A stretch of DNA of 64,000 nt from Sporocytophaga sp. (GCA_024707265.1 JANQAB010000010.1:62001-126000), one strand, 5' to 3'; counted from the stretch's first letter, positions 33,345 through 43,307 are shown. Notes: a model not told the origin generated them from the letters alone. Translations and numbers: made by a program.

Positions 33345-33890
33345 CTACAAATCAATTCTTATTAAATGTCTAGTTGCGCCATCTAGATGTCTGGTCTCAA
33401 TAACTTTGAAATTCCACTTCAGATAAAGTCTGAGCAGTTGAGGAGTGCAAGTGGCAAGCAGGAATCTACAACCTTGCTCTCTTGCCTGTTTAAAGCAATA
33501 TTCTTTCAGAAAGACCCTTTCCAGATTGTATAGATTTCCATCAAAATCAATGGTGGAGAAAAGTGTTATTATTTCACCATATTTCTCTGCAGTGACAGGA
33601 GGTTGAAAACCAAATTTGTCGAATTGGCAATAGCTGTGTTCATAGAGTCCGCCTACATAAATAGCACTTTGTGCCTTATCATTTTTATAGGAATACATAG
33701 TTATGTGTTCACCGGGAATTTTAAACCTGATGGTTTGTTTTTCGTCATTCCAGCTCCATATACTTCTTAAAAATTTTTGTTCCTTTAGCTTATTAAAAGC
33801 TTTGTAAAAGTGCATCTCAAATTCTTTTCCATCTTCGGGATGATCAAGATCAATTCTTCTGCAAAAATTATCTACAACGTATGTTTGCAT
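33345..33890 (-). CDS. GNAT-like / acyl-amino-acid-synthase-like protein (tentative)
   Basis: 181 aa, complete; start ATG at 33888-33890. The second half ('VFLKEYCFKQAREQGCRFLLATCTPQ' region, then 'LRLYLKWNFKV') has the helix-strand-helix feel of GNAT folds, in which a helix carrying 'LYLKxxF' precedes the last strands. The central 'IDFDGNLYNLERVFLKEYC' is also like FeeM/LuxI-related acyltransferases. The acetyl-CoA loop (Q/RxxGxG/A) is not clear, so the substrate and even the fold are uncertain. It stands alone, convergent to the DUF4249 relic. Confidence 0.4.
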   Translation of the reverse strand: MQTYVVDNFCRRIDLDHPEDGKEFEMHFYKAFNKLKEQKFLRSIWSWNDEKQTIRFKIPGEHITMYSYKNDKAQSAIYVGGLYEHSYCQFDKFGFQPPVTAEKYGEIITLFSTIDFDGNLYNLERVFLKEYCFKQAREQGCRFLLATCTPQLLRLYLKWNFKVIETRHLDGATRHLIRIDL

Positions 33891-34365
33891 ATGTATTATT
33901 TTTTATGATTAAACCATTTGAATACATGTCAATGATCTTTCATTTGATCCTTGATTATGGAAACATTCTGAGAGCTAAAATCAGTACTTTTCTTTTCGGA
34001 AAGGCAATATCTTCATGGCCCAATTCACACGAATAGCTTTTGCTTCAGGCTTACCGGAAAATCAGTATTCAGTGAAAATCCCTCTTAGATTTTATTGATC
34101 AGGACTTCTCAAAAGGTTAATCTTATAATGTAAAAGTATGCAAGATTCGAATCCACATATGGGGTATTTTACCAAGGTGTGTTTTCAATTGAGGAAGAAT
34201 AGGTTTAAGAAACAAACACTTTTTAATGTTATAATTTATGTTTCGTATTGTTGGAGGTTAAAAGGTTCACGATGCATCTGTAAAAAATTATACGTTGAAA
34301 AATAAATGGACAATTCCTAAAGGCAACAGCCACTATCCAGGAATCGTCCACTTAAAACTTATAAC
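33891..34365. other. Intergenic, no gene recognised
   Basis: 475 bp, AT-rich. The only structure seen is low-complexity 'AACTTATAACTTAAAAC' type sequence near 34355-34410, part of a dispersed family described under findings. No promoter box or RNA is recognisable. Confidence 0.5.
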
Positions 34366-35419
34366 TTAAAACAAACTTTGTACTTTTAACTTTAAGCTTT
34401 TAACTTTTTTTTGTTTTATTACTTTAATTGTTTCCACAATTTTGTCGTTCACAATGAACTTGCAGATATAAAACCCCTTTTCAAATGAAGTAGTATTGAT
34501 TTGAGATCCAACATCTGAATAAGAATTGGTTTCTTTGAACACTGCAACAGTCTTGCCTGAAAGGTCTGAAATTTCTATTGTAACTGGGCCGTTGTCTGAA
34601 GCAGGGAATTTTATGTTCAGGAAATCAGAGAATGGATTAGGGAAAACAGTAGCCTCAAGAACTTCTTCCACATATTCATAAGTTATACTTTCTCTCTTAT
34701 CATCATTGTCAACGCATCTCAGATCCAGCTTAAATACCAGGAAGTCATTGCTGCCGCTGTTTCCATCTGTGATATCACCATCAGAACCAATCGACTGTCC
34801 ACCGATAAGAATACTGTTATCGTTCAGGCGAAGGCTGGCCCAAGGAGTATCTGCTTCACTGCTTCCGTAGGTTTTATCAAGCTTTTTATTTCCCTGAAGG
34901 TCCGTTTTTACGATCCAGAAATCACCCAGTCCGTTGTTTCCATCAGTGACATCACCGTCAGAACCCCAGGTATATCCGGCCAATATAAATCCGCCTTTGG
35001 TAGGAATGATTTCTGTAAAATTATCAGATTTGGAACTGCCATAAGTTTTGTCCCAGATTTTATTGCCATGAGCATCTATCTTTAAGATCAATGCATCCGA
35101 TTGTCCATTGTTTCCGTCTGTAACATCCCCGTCTGTAGATGCTGTCTGACCGGCAAGAAGATAGCCTTGACCAGGTGTGGAACTTAGCGCGAATAACTGA
35201 TCTGGCGAAGAGCCACCATACGATTTATCCCAGATTTTATTTCCATTGAAGTCTGTTTTTACGATCCAGAAATCAAAGCTTCCATTATTTCCATCAGTCA
35301 CATCTCCATCAGAAGAAGTGGACTGAAATTCATAAATGTCAACAATTGTAATGGTGTTTATAAAAAGATTTAATATTAAAAGATCAAATAAATAAAAAAT
35401 ATATTGGTAGCACTTGCAT
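34366..35419 (-). CDS. T9SS-secreted repeat protein, N-terminus uncertain
   Basis: The visible frame has 311 aa from a GTG at 35301. It contains four ~55-aa repeats with 'TDGNNGxxDFWIVKTD', 'GNKIWDKTYGSS' and 'GGFILAGYTxGSDGDV', a beta-propeller-like series common in Bacteroidetes secreted proteins. A T9SS C-terminal sorting domain follows ('VFPNPFSDFLNIKFP', 'GFYICKFIVNDK'). The frame is open upstream to ~35430 without an ATG. Removing one base of the A6 run at 35394-35399 joins it to an ATG at 35419 with a hydrophobic leader. The last 11 codons are encoded by the AAGCTTT-type low-complexity repeat and extend beyond the normal end of the sorting domain. It may be N-terminally truncated, since relatives usually have more repeats. 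Confidence 0.7.
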
Positions 35420-35789
35420 GTTAATTTAAAAAGTATTTATATAGCGTAACATTAAGGTTTTCAATCAGCTGGAGAACCTGCCAATACCAGATTAATAATT
35501 TAATTTTACAGTTTAGCCATTAAGAAGAGATCAGCAAAGATCACTCCCATTTTATTCTTGTGGCTTTCAAGATTGCTTTTACAACAAACAATAGGAGAGA
35601 AGCATCCCGGGCTGTTTCTTTTATCTGTTGATCAGTAAAGATTTGCTTTTTAGGTCTTCAGTAAATTCTATTTTCAATAATCAGTATTCGATTTAATACT
35701 GACTCAAAAGAATATTACCCATGTTTAACCAATGACATGTGGGTTAATGTGGGTTAATCTGTATTACATTTTTCTTTAAAAAATAAAAG
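35420..35789. other. Intergenic between divergent genes
   Basis: 370 bp between the T9SS protein (minus) and the protease (plus). It includes a short direct repeat (GTGGGTTAAT repeated near 35740-35758). Nothing else is recognisable. Confidence 0.45.
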
Positions 35790-36711
35790 ATGGATTTAAA
35801 AATAGAAGATGTTGAATCATTACTTACAAGCTTGCGTCCATGGCTTACTAAAAACAGAAACATAGTAGGAATGAAAGTAGGTAAAAAAGTAATTGAAGGA
35901 AAAGAAACGGAACAGTGGTCTGTAGTGACTTATGTTGTTAAAAAAAAAGACCAAGACTGAGATAAGCAATACGGATTTTCTCATTCCGGAAGAAGTGGAA
36001 CTTCATTTGACCAAGCCTGAAGGAGGAAGTATAAAAATATCTATACCAACCGACGTGGTTGAAAGCGGCCCTTTTAAACTTGAAAGTAATAAGAGCAAAC
36101 AAAGGCCATGCCCGGGAGGATATCAGATACAGGGCTTCCGTAATATTTATACAGGCACCTTAGGTGTAAATATTGAATGGCAGGGAGTATTCAGCTTGCT
36201 GTCTTGTAATCATGTACTATCTGTAAATGGACAAAACCAAAAAGGCGTTTACCAGCCAACTATGTTAATTCCAAATATATTAGTAGATGGTGCTCCTCAA
36301 TTTGTAAATCTGACCCTGTACACAGATCCAAACACTAACTTTCCGATTTTTAACACTCAGGACCTTGCATGGATTCCTATAGATCAACAACAGGGCTCAC
36401 CTGACATTATAGGTCTTTGTACTCCAGCAGGAATCCGTGCTCCTATTGTTGGAGAAAAGGTAAGCGTCGTAGGAGCAAAAACCGGAACTATTAGAAAGGC
36501 CAAAATAACTAGTTTAAAATTTCAGGCTGGCCCAATTAATTTCAATGATAGTAATCAATACGCATGGTTTGATAATCTCATTGAATTGAACGGAAAGATA
36601 ACTCAAACAGGAGATTCCGGGGCAGCTTATATAGCAGAAAAAGATAATATGGTTGTAGGTATCCACATGGGGTCTACCTCCCTTAACTCTTATGGTTGTC
36701 AACTTGCTTAA
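35790..36711 (+). CDS. Trypsin-like serine protease, frame break in A9
   Basis: About 306 aa. The true start is ATG 35790 (MDLKIEDVESLL...); the A9 run at 35940-35948 breaks the frame, and eight A's give a continuous protein (TYVVKKKTKTEIS). The catalytic triad of a chymotrypsin fold is visible: His in 'LLSCNHVLSV', Asp in 'TQDLAWIPID', and Ser in 'QTGDSGAAYI'. The last Gly of GDSGG is Ala here. There is no signal peptide, and the C-terminal helix usual after the Ser motif is short. It lies 43 bp before a MACPF pore-forming protein on the same strand, so a joint role (activation or release of the pore former) is plausible but unproven. Confidence 0.75.
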
Positions 36712-36742
36712 TCTAGTATTTTAAATAAATTTTTAACTAAAA

Positions 36743-36751
36743 AAAGGAGAC
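36743..36751 (+). promoter_or_regulatory. Strong Shine-Dalgarno site before the MACPF gene
   Basis: AAAAGGAGACTTT precedes the ATG at 36755. Most genes in this window lack such a purine-rich site, as is normal in Bacteroidetes, so this one suggests efficient translation and supports the start. Confidence 0.6.
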
Positions 36752-36754
36752 TTT

Positions 36755-38314
36755 ATGAATACTATTCCGGGTGCAGAAATTCTGGGCTTTGGCTTCAACA
36801 TTATGGGAGAGTACAACGAATCGTCCATTACTTTCCAGCTCTTTACTCATAAAAAACAAGATGCCACAGAGTATACTTACCCACCTACTGGCGTCACCTA
36901 TCAGGTTCCGGACAATACTACAGTATTAACACAAAATGATACTTCCGGATCAAGCAATGTTTTTAACACACGCCAGCAATTTCAGAGTTACTTCTCGGCC
37001 AAGGCAGGCTTGTCCGGATCGGCAGGCGGATTCAGCGGAGAATTCAATATGGCCTATTCTCAGTCTTTTAACACGGAAAACAATTATTACTATGGTGTGT
37101 CAGAAGCTAATTATCAGAGCTGGCAATTGCTGATGAACAGCACCAACTCACAGTGGCTTTCAACATCTTTTACCGAAGATCCTGCAGTCCAAAACCTTCC
37201 TTCCAAGTACACTAATGAAAACAAAGAATGTTTCTTTGCTGTCTTCAGGAAATTTGGCACACACTTTATCTCCAAAGCAACCGTAGGAGGAAACCTTTCT
37301 TATTTTGTAGCCATAGATCAAAGCTTCAGCAGTGATCAGACGCAAGTACAGGCTAACCTTGCACTTGAATATAAAGGCGTATTCTTTTCAACCAAAGCAG
37401 AGGCGGAAGCTATCTGGAACCAGCTCGGTGAACAATGGGCTGAAAACAGAATTGTAAAAGTCGCAGCAGAAGGTGGGGACACATCTACTTTGGAAGCACT
37501 TAATCCTGGCTTTGGAGATTCTGAAAATTCAGTTTTCACTTATTGGAAGTCAGCCGTCATGGAAAATCCTTCCATCATTTTATTTCAACTGACTCAATTA
37601 TCGGAGCTGTTTACAGGAGATACTGCTTCTGCCATTGCAGAAGCCATTAAGGTTTATACCAACAGTGCCATTCTTGCCACTGCCAATGCCGATGTAAGTT
37701 TCGGACAAGGACCGGATGGAGGAGATTATATCACCTCTTCCTGCATCATTGTAAATGGGGACATAGTACTTCCTGATCCTGTTCCGGTTGCCCCACATCC
37801 AAAGGTTTATAATTGGAATGGATACGACTACGTAATGCCAGTCGGAGGATTTCAGATAGCAATATTTGACAGCGATACTATGGAAGTCATAATGAGTCAC
37901 ATGTATTATGTGGATACCTATTCGCTGGATACAGAACAAAATGTATATAATGATATCATGAATGATATTAACGAGATAATTCAGACAAACTATACAGTTG
38001 TAATAGCTGGCTTTGCAGTAGATCTTATGAATTACCCTACCACGGAATTCGCAACATGGTTATATTCCTGCGGAGCAACACTTAGTGGGTGGAAGCATTA
38101 TTTCGGCTATACAGGAGTAACCGGAATAGTTAATTATGTCTGCATCAGCAAGCAAGGACAACTTCCCGGAACTGCTATCGAACAATTCGATTATGTAATG
38201 GACTGGGCCTATGATGCAAAAAGTATAGATACCTCTGCTGAAGTATTATTAAATTCCAGCCAGGGAGAAAATCATTTCAAAAAATCTCCAAGTGATTTCG
38301 GAGTGTTTTCATAA
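36755..38314 (+). CDS. MACPF (perforin-like) protein with C-terminal ILEI/FAM3-like domain
   Basis: 519 aa, complete, without an obvious signal peptide. The MACPF signature is 'FGTHFISKATVGGNLSY' (~166-182), with flanking helical/TMH regions (NTENNYYYGVSEANYQSW before, EYKGVFFSTKAEAEAIWNQL after). The N-terminal 'MNTIPGAEILGFGFNIMGEY' also fits bacterial MACPF proteins. From ~350 to ~490, 'GGFQIAIFDSDTMEVI', 'YYVDTYS' and 'TNYTVVIAGFAVDL' and 'GATLSGW' resemble the ILEI/FAM3 (PANDER) fold, a lectin-like domain known mainly from animals. MACPF proteins oligomerise into membrane pores. The combination suggests a pore former with a carbohydrate- or surface-binding tail, perhaps aimed at eukaryotes or competitor bacteria. 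It is downstream of a protease and ends with a strong terminator. Confidence 0.82.
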   Translation: MNTIPGAEILGFGFNIMGEYNESSITFQLFTHKKQDATEYTYPPTGVTYQVPDNTTVLTQNDTSGSSNVFNTRQQFQSYFSAKAGLSGSAGGFSGEFNMAYSQSFNTENNYYYGVSEANYQSWQLLMNSTNSQWLSTSFTEDPAVQNLPSKYTNENKECFFAVFRKFGTHFISKATVGGNLSYFVAIDQSFSSDQTQVQANLALEYKGVFFSTKAEAEAIWNQLGEQWAENRIVKVAAEGGDTSTLEALNPGFGDSENSVFTYWKSAVMENPSIILFQLTQLSELFTGDTASAIAEAIKVYTNSAILATANADVSFGQGPDGGDYITSSCIIVNGDIVLPDPVPVAPHPKVYNWNGYDYVMPVGGFQIAIFDSDTMEVIMSHMYYVDTYSLDTEQNVYNDIMNDINEIIQTNYTVVIAGFAVDLMNYPTTEFATWLYSCGATLSGWKHYFGYTGVTGIVNYVCISKQGQLPGTAIEQFDYVMDWAYDAKSIDTSAEVLLNSSQGENHFKKSPSDFGVFS

Positions 38315-38337
38315 CAATAAATAATCCATGTAAAAAT

Positions 38338-38378
38338 GACCGAAGTTGACGACAAGTCACTTCGGTTTTTCTTTTTTT
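38338..38378 (+). terminator. Strong intrinsic terminator after the MACPF gene
   Basis: CCGAAGTTGAC (38340-38350) pairs with GTCACTTCGG (38356-38365) with a one-base bulge, followed by TTTTTCTTTTTTT. This closes the protease-MACPF unit. Confidence 0.85.
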
Positions 38379-38392
38379 ATAAATGAATCATT

Positions 38393-39616
38393 ATGAAAAT
38401 ACTTATTATAGGTCAATTCAGCCAGGCAACTGGGCTGTCACGCATTACAAGAATAATAGCTGAAGGACTGTCTGATATATTTGAAGTACACATTCTCGGA
38501 TTTGATACAGATGAGAAGAGTAAAGAAACTATCAAAACTTCCAAATTTACTCTGCACCATAACACCTCACCTGTTGATATTTTTGCTGAAGAAAGTCTTC
38601 AAAGTCTTGTCAATAACCTTAAGCCTGAATCTATTTTAATTTACCATGATCCCTGGCTTATCCCCAGATTTACGAAGGCTATTTTCAAAAGCAATCATAA
38701 AGCAATTCTTGTAGGTTATACACCACTCGACGGAAACATATTGCAGTTAGATATTATTCGACAATTAACTTGTCTTGATGCACTTGTTGTATTTAATGAT
38801 TTTGGATATGCTGCAGTAAGAGGCGCCGCGCAAAAGGCAGGATTAGAGCAGAATAAACCATTTCAAAATATTGCTGTAATTCCACATCCGCTTTCTGAAG
38901 ATAAATTTTATCGATTAGGAGGGGAGGCATTGCCATCTTCCTTAAGGAAACTGGAAGCCAGAAAGCAATTGTTCCCTGATAAACCGTCAAACTGGAAAGG
39001 TTTCTGGGTTTTGAATGCCAATAAAAATCAGCCTAGAAAAAGAATAGACATTACTTTGAAAGGTTTCGCAAAATTTGCTGAAGACAAGCCTGATGATGTT
39101 CGGCTCTATTTGCACATGGCCACAAAAAATTCATTTACAGAGGTAGAAAAAATGGTGAGAGAGCTTGGTCTTAAAAAAAGGATTATTTACACAGCAGAAG
39201 GAAAGCGACACCCAGAAGTTCCTTGTGAGCAATTAAACCTCATTTATAATGCCTGCGATGTTGGTGTAAATACTTCTATGGGAGAAGGTTGGGGACTTGT
39301 AGGTTTTGAACATGCAGCAACCGGTGCACCTCAGGTTCTACCCAATCACAGCGCCTGTGCAAATATGTGGAAAGAAGCGGCGGAATTAATGCCAATTGAA
39401 AGAAAAACATGTGGATATACCATGCTCGAAGGAGCTGAAGTTGCTCCTGAAGCATTGAGTAACTCACTTGAACGACTTTATGCGGATAAATTACATTATG
39501 AGCATTTGCAAAGGCAGGGCTTATTAGTGACCCAAAATAAAGCCTACCATAGAAATGAAGTAGCAATACAGTGGAAAGAATTATTCCTGAAACTAACTTC
39601 TGGAGTTTATGCCTGA
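38393..39616 (+). CDS. GT4-type glycosyltransferase
   Basis: 407 aa. It has two Rossmann halves: the N-terminal acceptor part starts 'MKILIIGQFSQATGLSRI' and the donor part has 'FWVLNANKNQPRKRIDITL' and the GT4 signature 'VGVNTSMGEGWGLVGFEHAA' (E-x7-E). It transfers sugar from a nucleotide donor to an unknown acceptor, in the cytoplasm or at the inner membrane. The downstream sulfotransferase-like gene overlaps it by 8 bp, so they are co-translated and may modify the same molecule. The start at 38393 comes 15 bp after the terminator tail. Confidence 0.85.
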   Translation: MKILIIGQFSQATGLSRITRIIAEGLSDIFEVHILGFDTDEKSKETIKTSKFTLHHNTSPVDIFAEESLQSLVNNLKPESILIYHDPWLIPRFTKAIFKSNHKAILVGYTPLDGNILQLDIIRQLTCLDALVVFNDFGYAAVRGAAQKAGLEQNKPFQNIAVIPHPLSEDKFYRLGGEALPSSLRKLEARKQLFPDKPSNWKGFWVLNANKNQPRKRIDITLKGFAKFAEDKPDDVRLYLHMATKNSFTEVEKMVRELGLKKRIIYTAEGKRHPEVPCEQLNLIYNACDVGVNTSMGEGWGLVGFEHAATGAPQVLPNHSACANMWKEAAELMPIERKTCGYTMLEGAEVAPEALSNSLERLYADKLHYEHLQRQGLLVTQNKAYHRNEVAIQWKELFLKLTSGVYA

Positions 39617-40430
39617 AAACCAGAACCAGAATATCTGTTTTATCAAACAATATGGTGAAATAAGAACTGGAACCAACCTTATAAGGGCGTTGATAAAAGA
39701 AAATTTTTCAAATACAGAAGTACTGATGCATGTTCTGGGGGATAAACATAGTCTGCCTGTGGATTATAAAAATTTAAGAAATGAGCTTATAAAAGAAGAG
39801 GATCTTATACATAATAAACTTATTGAAACGACCTGGTCCAAAAGCTCCAAGACGACTGTTCGGGATGATAGGAAGCAGATAGATTATATAAAATCAATAG
39901 CAGATCTGCTTAAAGATTGTATCGTCAGCGAAGCGATGATATTTCTGATTTCAATTAAAAATCCGTATGCCTGGGCAGCAAGTGCGCTAAGGATTTCCGG
40001 CTGGCAATTAAAATATAAAAACGAAGAAAAGAGATACCTGAAAGTCCTTGAAGAATCGGTAAATCTATTTAACATAAAATATAAATCCTGGATTGGCCTG
40101 GAGCAGGACTATCCAGGACAAACCTTTGTTGTCAGACAGGAAGATCTTATTGAAAATCAACCATTAATACTGAAATATTTAAAGAATAAGTTTAATCTTA
40201 ACCCGGTAAAGGATTATCCTAAATCCATAGAGAAAATTGTACTTCCGACTCATTGGGACAATACTGAAATACAGATTCATTTTGAGCATTTCGGCGGGGA
40301 GTTTTATCTGGAAAAACAATATATGAGAACCTTGACGCCAGCGATGCTGCGGACTCTGGAAATGACTATAGACTGGCAAATGCTGGAAGCGTTAGGATAC
40401 AGACCAGAACGAATTAACCTAAAAAGGTAA
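39609..40430 (+). CDS. Sulfotransferase-like protein
   Basis: 273 aa. The N-terminus 'ICFIKQYGEIRTGTNLIRAL' has the position and shape of a PAPS 5'-phosphosulfate loop (usually xxRSGTxWL), 'ISIKNPYAWAASALR' matches the 3'-phosphate loop (RxPxxxxxSxxR), and 'FVVRQEDLIENQPLILKYL' matches the helix after the core. These are the landmarks of carbohydrate-type sulfotransferases, though the first loop is diverged. It overlaps the glycosyltransferase by 8 bp. Substrate unknown. Confidence 0.55.
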   Translation: MPENQNQNICFIKQYGEIRTGTNLIRALIKENFSNTEVLMHVLGDKHSLPVDYKNLRNELIKEEDLIHNKLIETTWSKSSKTTVRDDRKQIDYIKSIADLLKDCIVSEAMIFLISIKNPYAWAASALRISGWQLKYKNEEKRYLKVLEESVNLFNIKYKSWIGLEQDYPGQTFVVRQEDLIENQPLILKYLKNKFNLNPVKDYPKSIEKIVLPTHWDNTEIQIHFEHFGGEFYLEKQYMRTLTPAMLRTLEMTIDWQMLEALGYRPERINLKR

Positions 40431-41080
40431 AACAAGAGCTTTTACTCAAATTTTTGTCCCAATAATTATGATAACCTCAAAGAAAGGAATAATGCAGGTC
40501 AAAAATTGCAATTGAATATGGTATAGTTAAAAATCAAAAACGAGTGCTGATATAATGGTGGAGTAATAGTTCTTAAAATTGAAAAAATACAAGTAGCGGC
40601 CTAGTTGAGCACAAAACAATCAGCAATATTTTAAGGTAAAGAAGAGCAGGATGTGTTTTAAGGATAGTGAAAATTTTTGTCATTATATAAATAGAAGACT
40701 TATTATTAATAAGGGGTGGATTTGATATTTTCTATTTAACATAATATAAATTATACAACACAAGTACACTTAAAATATTGATTATTAAACATCTAACTAC
40801 GCCTTAATTTAACCCCATAAAGAACTTATTTGATTGGCATTCTCCTGTCCATTTTTATGCTGAACAAATAATTTAAATCATTATATGAGCAAGTTCAGCT
40901 CGTATTTTCTTCTGAAATCCCCTTTTAAATTTTTGTCTTTTCACTGAGAAATTGCTTTCTGAATCATTTCAAATACATTCCTAAATTCACTACATACCAA
41001 TCAAAGATCTTTACCGCAATAGTCTCCAAATTAACTAACAAAAGTACAATTTTACTCTGTCCTTTTATACGCCGACAAAA
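40431..41080. other. Intergenic, no gene recognised
   Basis: 650 bp of AT-rich sequence before the 195-bp repeat array. No promoter, RNA or repeat was recognised. Confidence 0.5.
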
Positions 41081-41082
41081 TC

Positions 41083-42140
41083 AATAATGAGCCCGTACAG
41101 ACGATTCTCCGGGCGACCAAATATTCCCCCAATGTCGTCCGGCCGGATTCGGAGTCTCGTACAGCCGGCAAAATCATTTTTAAAATCGTACAGGCGATTC
41201 TCCAGACAACCAAATTTCCAAATTCCCGACCGGGCTCTAGGTCGAAGATTCCGTCTTCTTATACACGGCCAAAATCTATTTTGAAACCATACAGGCGATT
41301 CTCAGGTCGACCAAATATTCTCAGTTTCGTCCGGCCGGATTCGGAGTCTCGTACAGCCGGCAAAATCATTTTTAAAATCGTACAGGCGATTCTCCAGACG
41401 ACCAAAATTTCCAAATTCTCGACCTGGACTCCAGGTCGAAATTTCCGTCTTCGTCTACAAGGCCAAAATCTATTTTGAAACCGTACAGACGATTCTCAGG
41501 CCGACCAAATATTCCCAGTTTCGTCCGACCATATTATGGAGTCCCTTACAGCTGGAAAAATTATTTTTAAAATCGTACAGGCGATTCTCCAGACAACCAA
41601 ATTTCCAAATTCCAGACCTGGACTCCAGGTCGAAATTTCCGTCTTCGTCTACAAAGCCAAAATCTATTTTGAAACCGTACAGATGATTCTCAGGCAGACC
41701 AAATATTCCCAGTTTCGTCCGGCCGGATTCGGAGTCTCGTACAGCCGGCAAAATCATTTTTAAAATCGTACAGGAGATTCTCCAGACGACCCAATTTCCA
41801 AATTCTCAACCTGGACTCCAGGACGAAGATCCCGTCTTCGTATACATGGCCAAAATCAATTTTGAAACCGTATAGACGATTCTCAGACGATCAGATTTTC
41901 CCGTCCAGCCGGATTCAGTGTTCCGTACGTCCTAAAAAATTCTTATATAAACCGTATATGCGATTCTCCAGGCAAATCAATTTCCCTAATTATCCTGGAC
42001 GGATCATAGTCCATCATTTAATCATTAAAATCACAGTTCAGACAATTGCCCAGTCAGCTGAATTTTCAAAATCGTATACACGGACAGAACCAATTTTAAA
42101 TCCGGACTGGAGTTTCTCAGACGGATCGCTTTTTTAATTG
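41083..42140. repeat. Tandem array of ~195-bp GC-richer units
   Basis: Five units start near 41090, 41283, 41478, 41670 and 41864, each at 'CCGTACAGACGATTCTC' or a variant; the last decays into diverged sequence up to ~42140. Each unit is itself two related ~97-bp halves, both starting with 'CGTACAG(G/A)CGATTCTC'. The GC content is visibly higher than in the neighbourhood. Because 195 is divisible by 3, several frames stay open (for example 41087-41284 and 41470-41757), but codon content is repetitive and no signal peptide or family is seen, so I do not call genes. Confidence 0.9.
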
Positions 42141-42580
42141 GAGTGCGAAAGCTTGAAGGTTTGGAAGTTGCGAAGGGGCGTGTCGGCCAAGAGTGGCTTT
42201 AAGCAATTGATGGAGCCGGGTAGGTGTGCGTATTAAAAAATCCTTCTTGAATTTTGAGTTACTTTTGTTTTAAGACTGTCCAGATATAGTTGGGGACAAA
42301 AGTGACAAGGCAATTGGATAAGAAGAAAAATTAAGGTTTTTAACAGGAGAGGAGCTTAAAAAAAATTAATCCTATCATCCACTCCAAACACAACTCTTTT
42401 ACCCTCCAATTTCTCTAATGCTAAATCCCCCCTCTCCTGCCCTTTATACTTCCAGTAAAACTTAAAGAACCACCATGCATCTATATGGATATCAAATTAT
42501 TATACTATAAAGAACCTTTTCCTGAGTTATCCAGTTACTGACTGTATTAAGATCCTCTTTCAAAATCAATAAATTAAAGT
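42141..42580. repeat. Short inverted-repeat element A in the region before the SRAP gene
   Basis: Within this gap an element from ~42338 to ~42442 starts TTAACAGGAGAGGAG and ends CCTCTCCTGCCCTT. CAGGAGAGG pairs with CCTCTCCTG over ~80 bases. A relative (element B) lies on the other side of the SRAP gene. Confidence 0.6.
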
Positions 42581-43300
42581 ATGTGCTATCATAATAGTTT
42601 GAAAGCTCAAAAGCATGAGCTGGAAAAAAGATACAGCTCCAAAGTAGTTGACCAGGATTTCATTCCTATTTATCATAGCAACGGTTTCTCCTTCCAGAAA
42701 TGGCCAGTCATCACCGGACAAACAGGCATATTTGAATTTATGAATTGGGGATTAATTCCTTTTTGGAATAAAGACAAACAAAAGGCATTAGAAGGCAGAA
42801 TCAATACCCTTAATTGTAAAAGCGAAACGGCCTGGGAAAAACCATCATTCCGTGCCTCTATTAAATCTAAAAGGTGCTTAGTACCATCCACAGGATTTTT
42901 TGAATGGATGCACCAGGGAAAAGAAAAAATCCCATATTTTATCTATCTGAAGAATACAGAAATCTTTTCATTAGCTGGAATCTTTGATGAATGCACCATC
43001 AAAGATGCAGAAGGCAATGAAGAAAAATTTCAAACCTTCTCGGTAGTTACTACATGTGCAAATGGTCTTATGGAGAAGATCCATAATAGCAAAAAAAGAA
43101 TGCCGGTGATTTTAAATCCGGAAAAAGAAGCTCTTTGGGTTTCTGAAAGTGCAACTAAAGAAGAAATTAATGAGCTGCTCCTGCCCTATCCGGATGAGGA
43201 AATGAATGCTCATACTATCTCAAAGCTGATTACCTCTAGAACGGAAAGCTCAAATGTACCAAAGGTTATGGAGGCATTTGATTATCCTGGGATATCTTAA
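42581..43300 (+). CDS. SRAP-family protein (YedK/HMCES): abasic-site DNA-protein crosslinker
   Basis: 239 aa. Cys2 becomes the N-terminal residue after Met removal (MCYHNS) and is the nucleophile that forms a stable thiazolidine crosslink to abasic sites in single-stranded DNA. Other conserved elements are 'NWGLIPFW', 'GRINTLNCKSETAWEKPSFR', 'CLVPSTGFFEW', and the catalytic His in 'HNSKKRMPVIL'. The family protects replication-fork abasic sites from error-prone repair. The gene stands alone between two related short inverted-repeat elements. Confidence 0.93.
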   Translation: MCYHNSLKAQKHELEKRYSSKVVDQDFIPIYHSNGFSFQKWPVITGQTGIFEFMNWGLIPFWNKDKQKALEGRINTLNCKSETAWEKPSFRASIKSKRCLVPSTGFFEWMHQGKEKIPYFIYLKNTEIFSLAGIFDECTIKDAEGNEEKFQTFSVVTTCANGLMEKIHNSKKRMPVILNPEKEALWVSESATKEEINELLLPYPDEEMNAHTISKLITSRTESSNVPKVMEAFDYPGIS

Positions 43301-43307
43301 AAAATTA

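Noticed and set aside
34140-34165. tRNA-like string GATTCGAATCC
   Set aside because: No complementary stems and no cloverleaf on either strand.
41087-42137. Open frames on both strands within the 195-bp array
   Set aside because: The period is a multiple of three, which keeps frames open; the products are just translated repeats.
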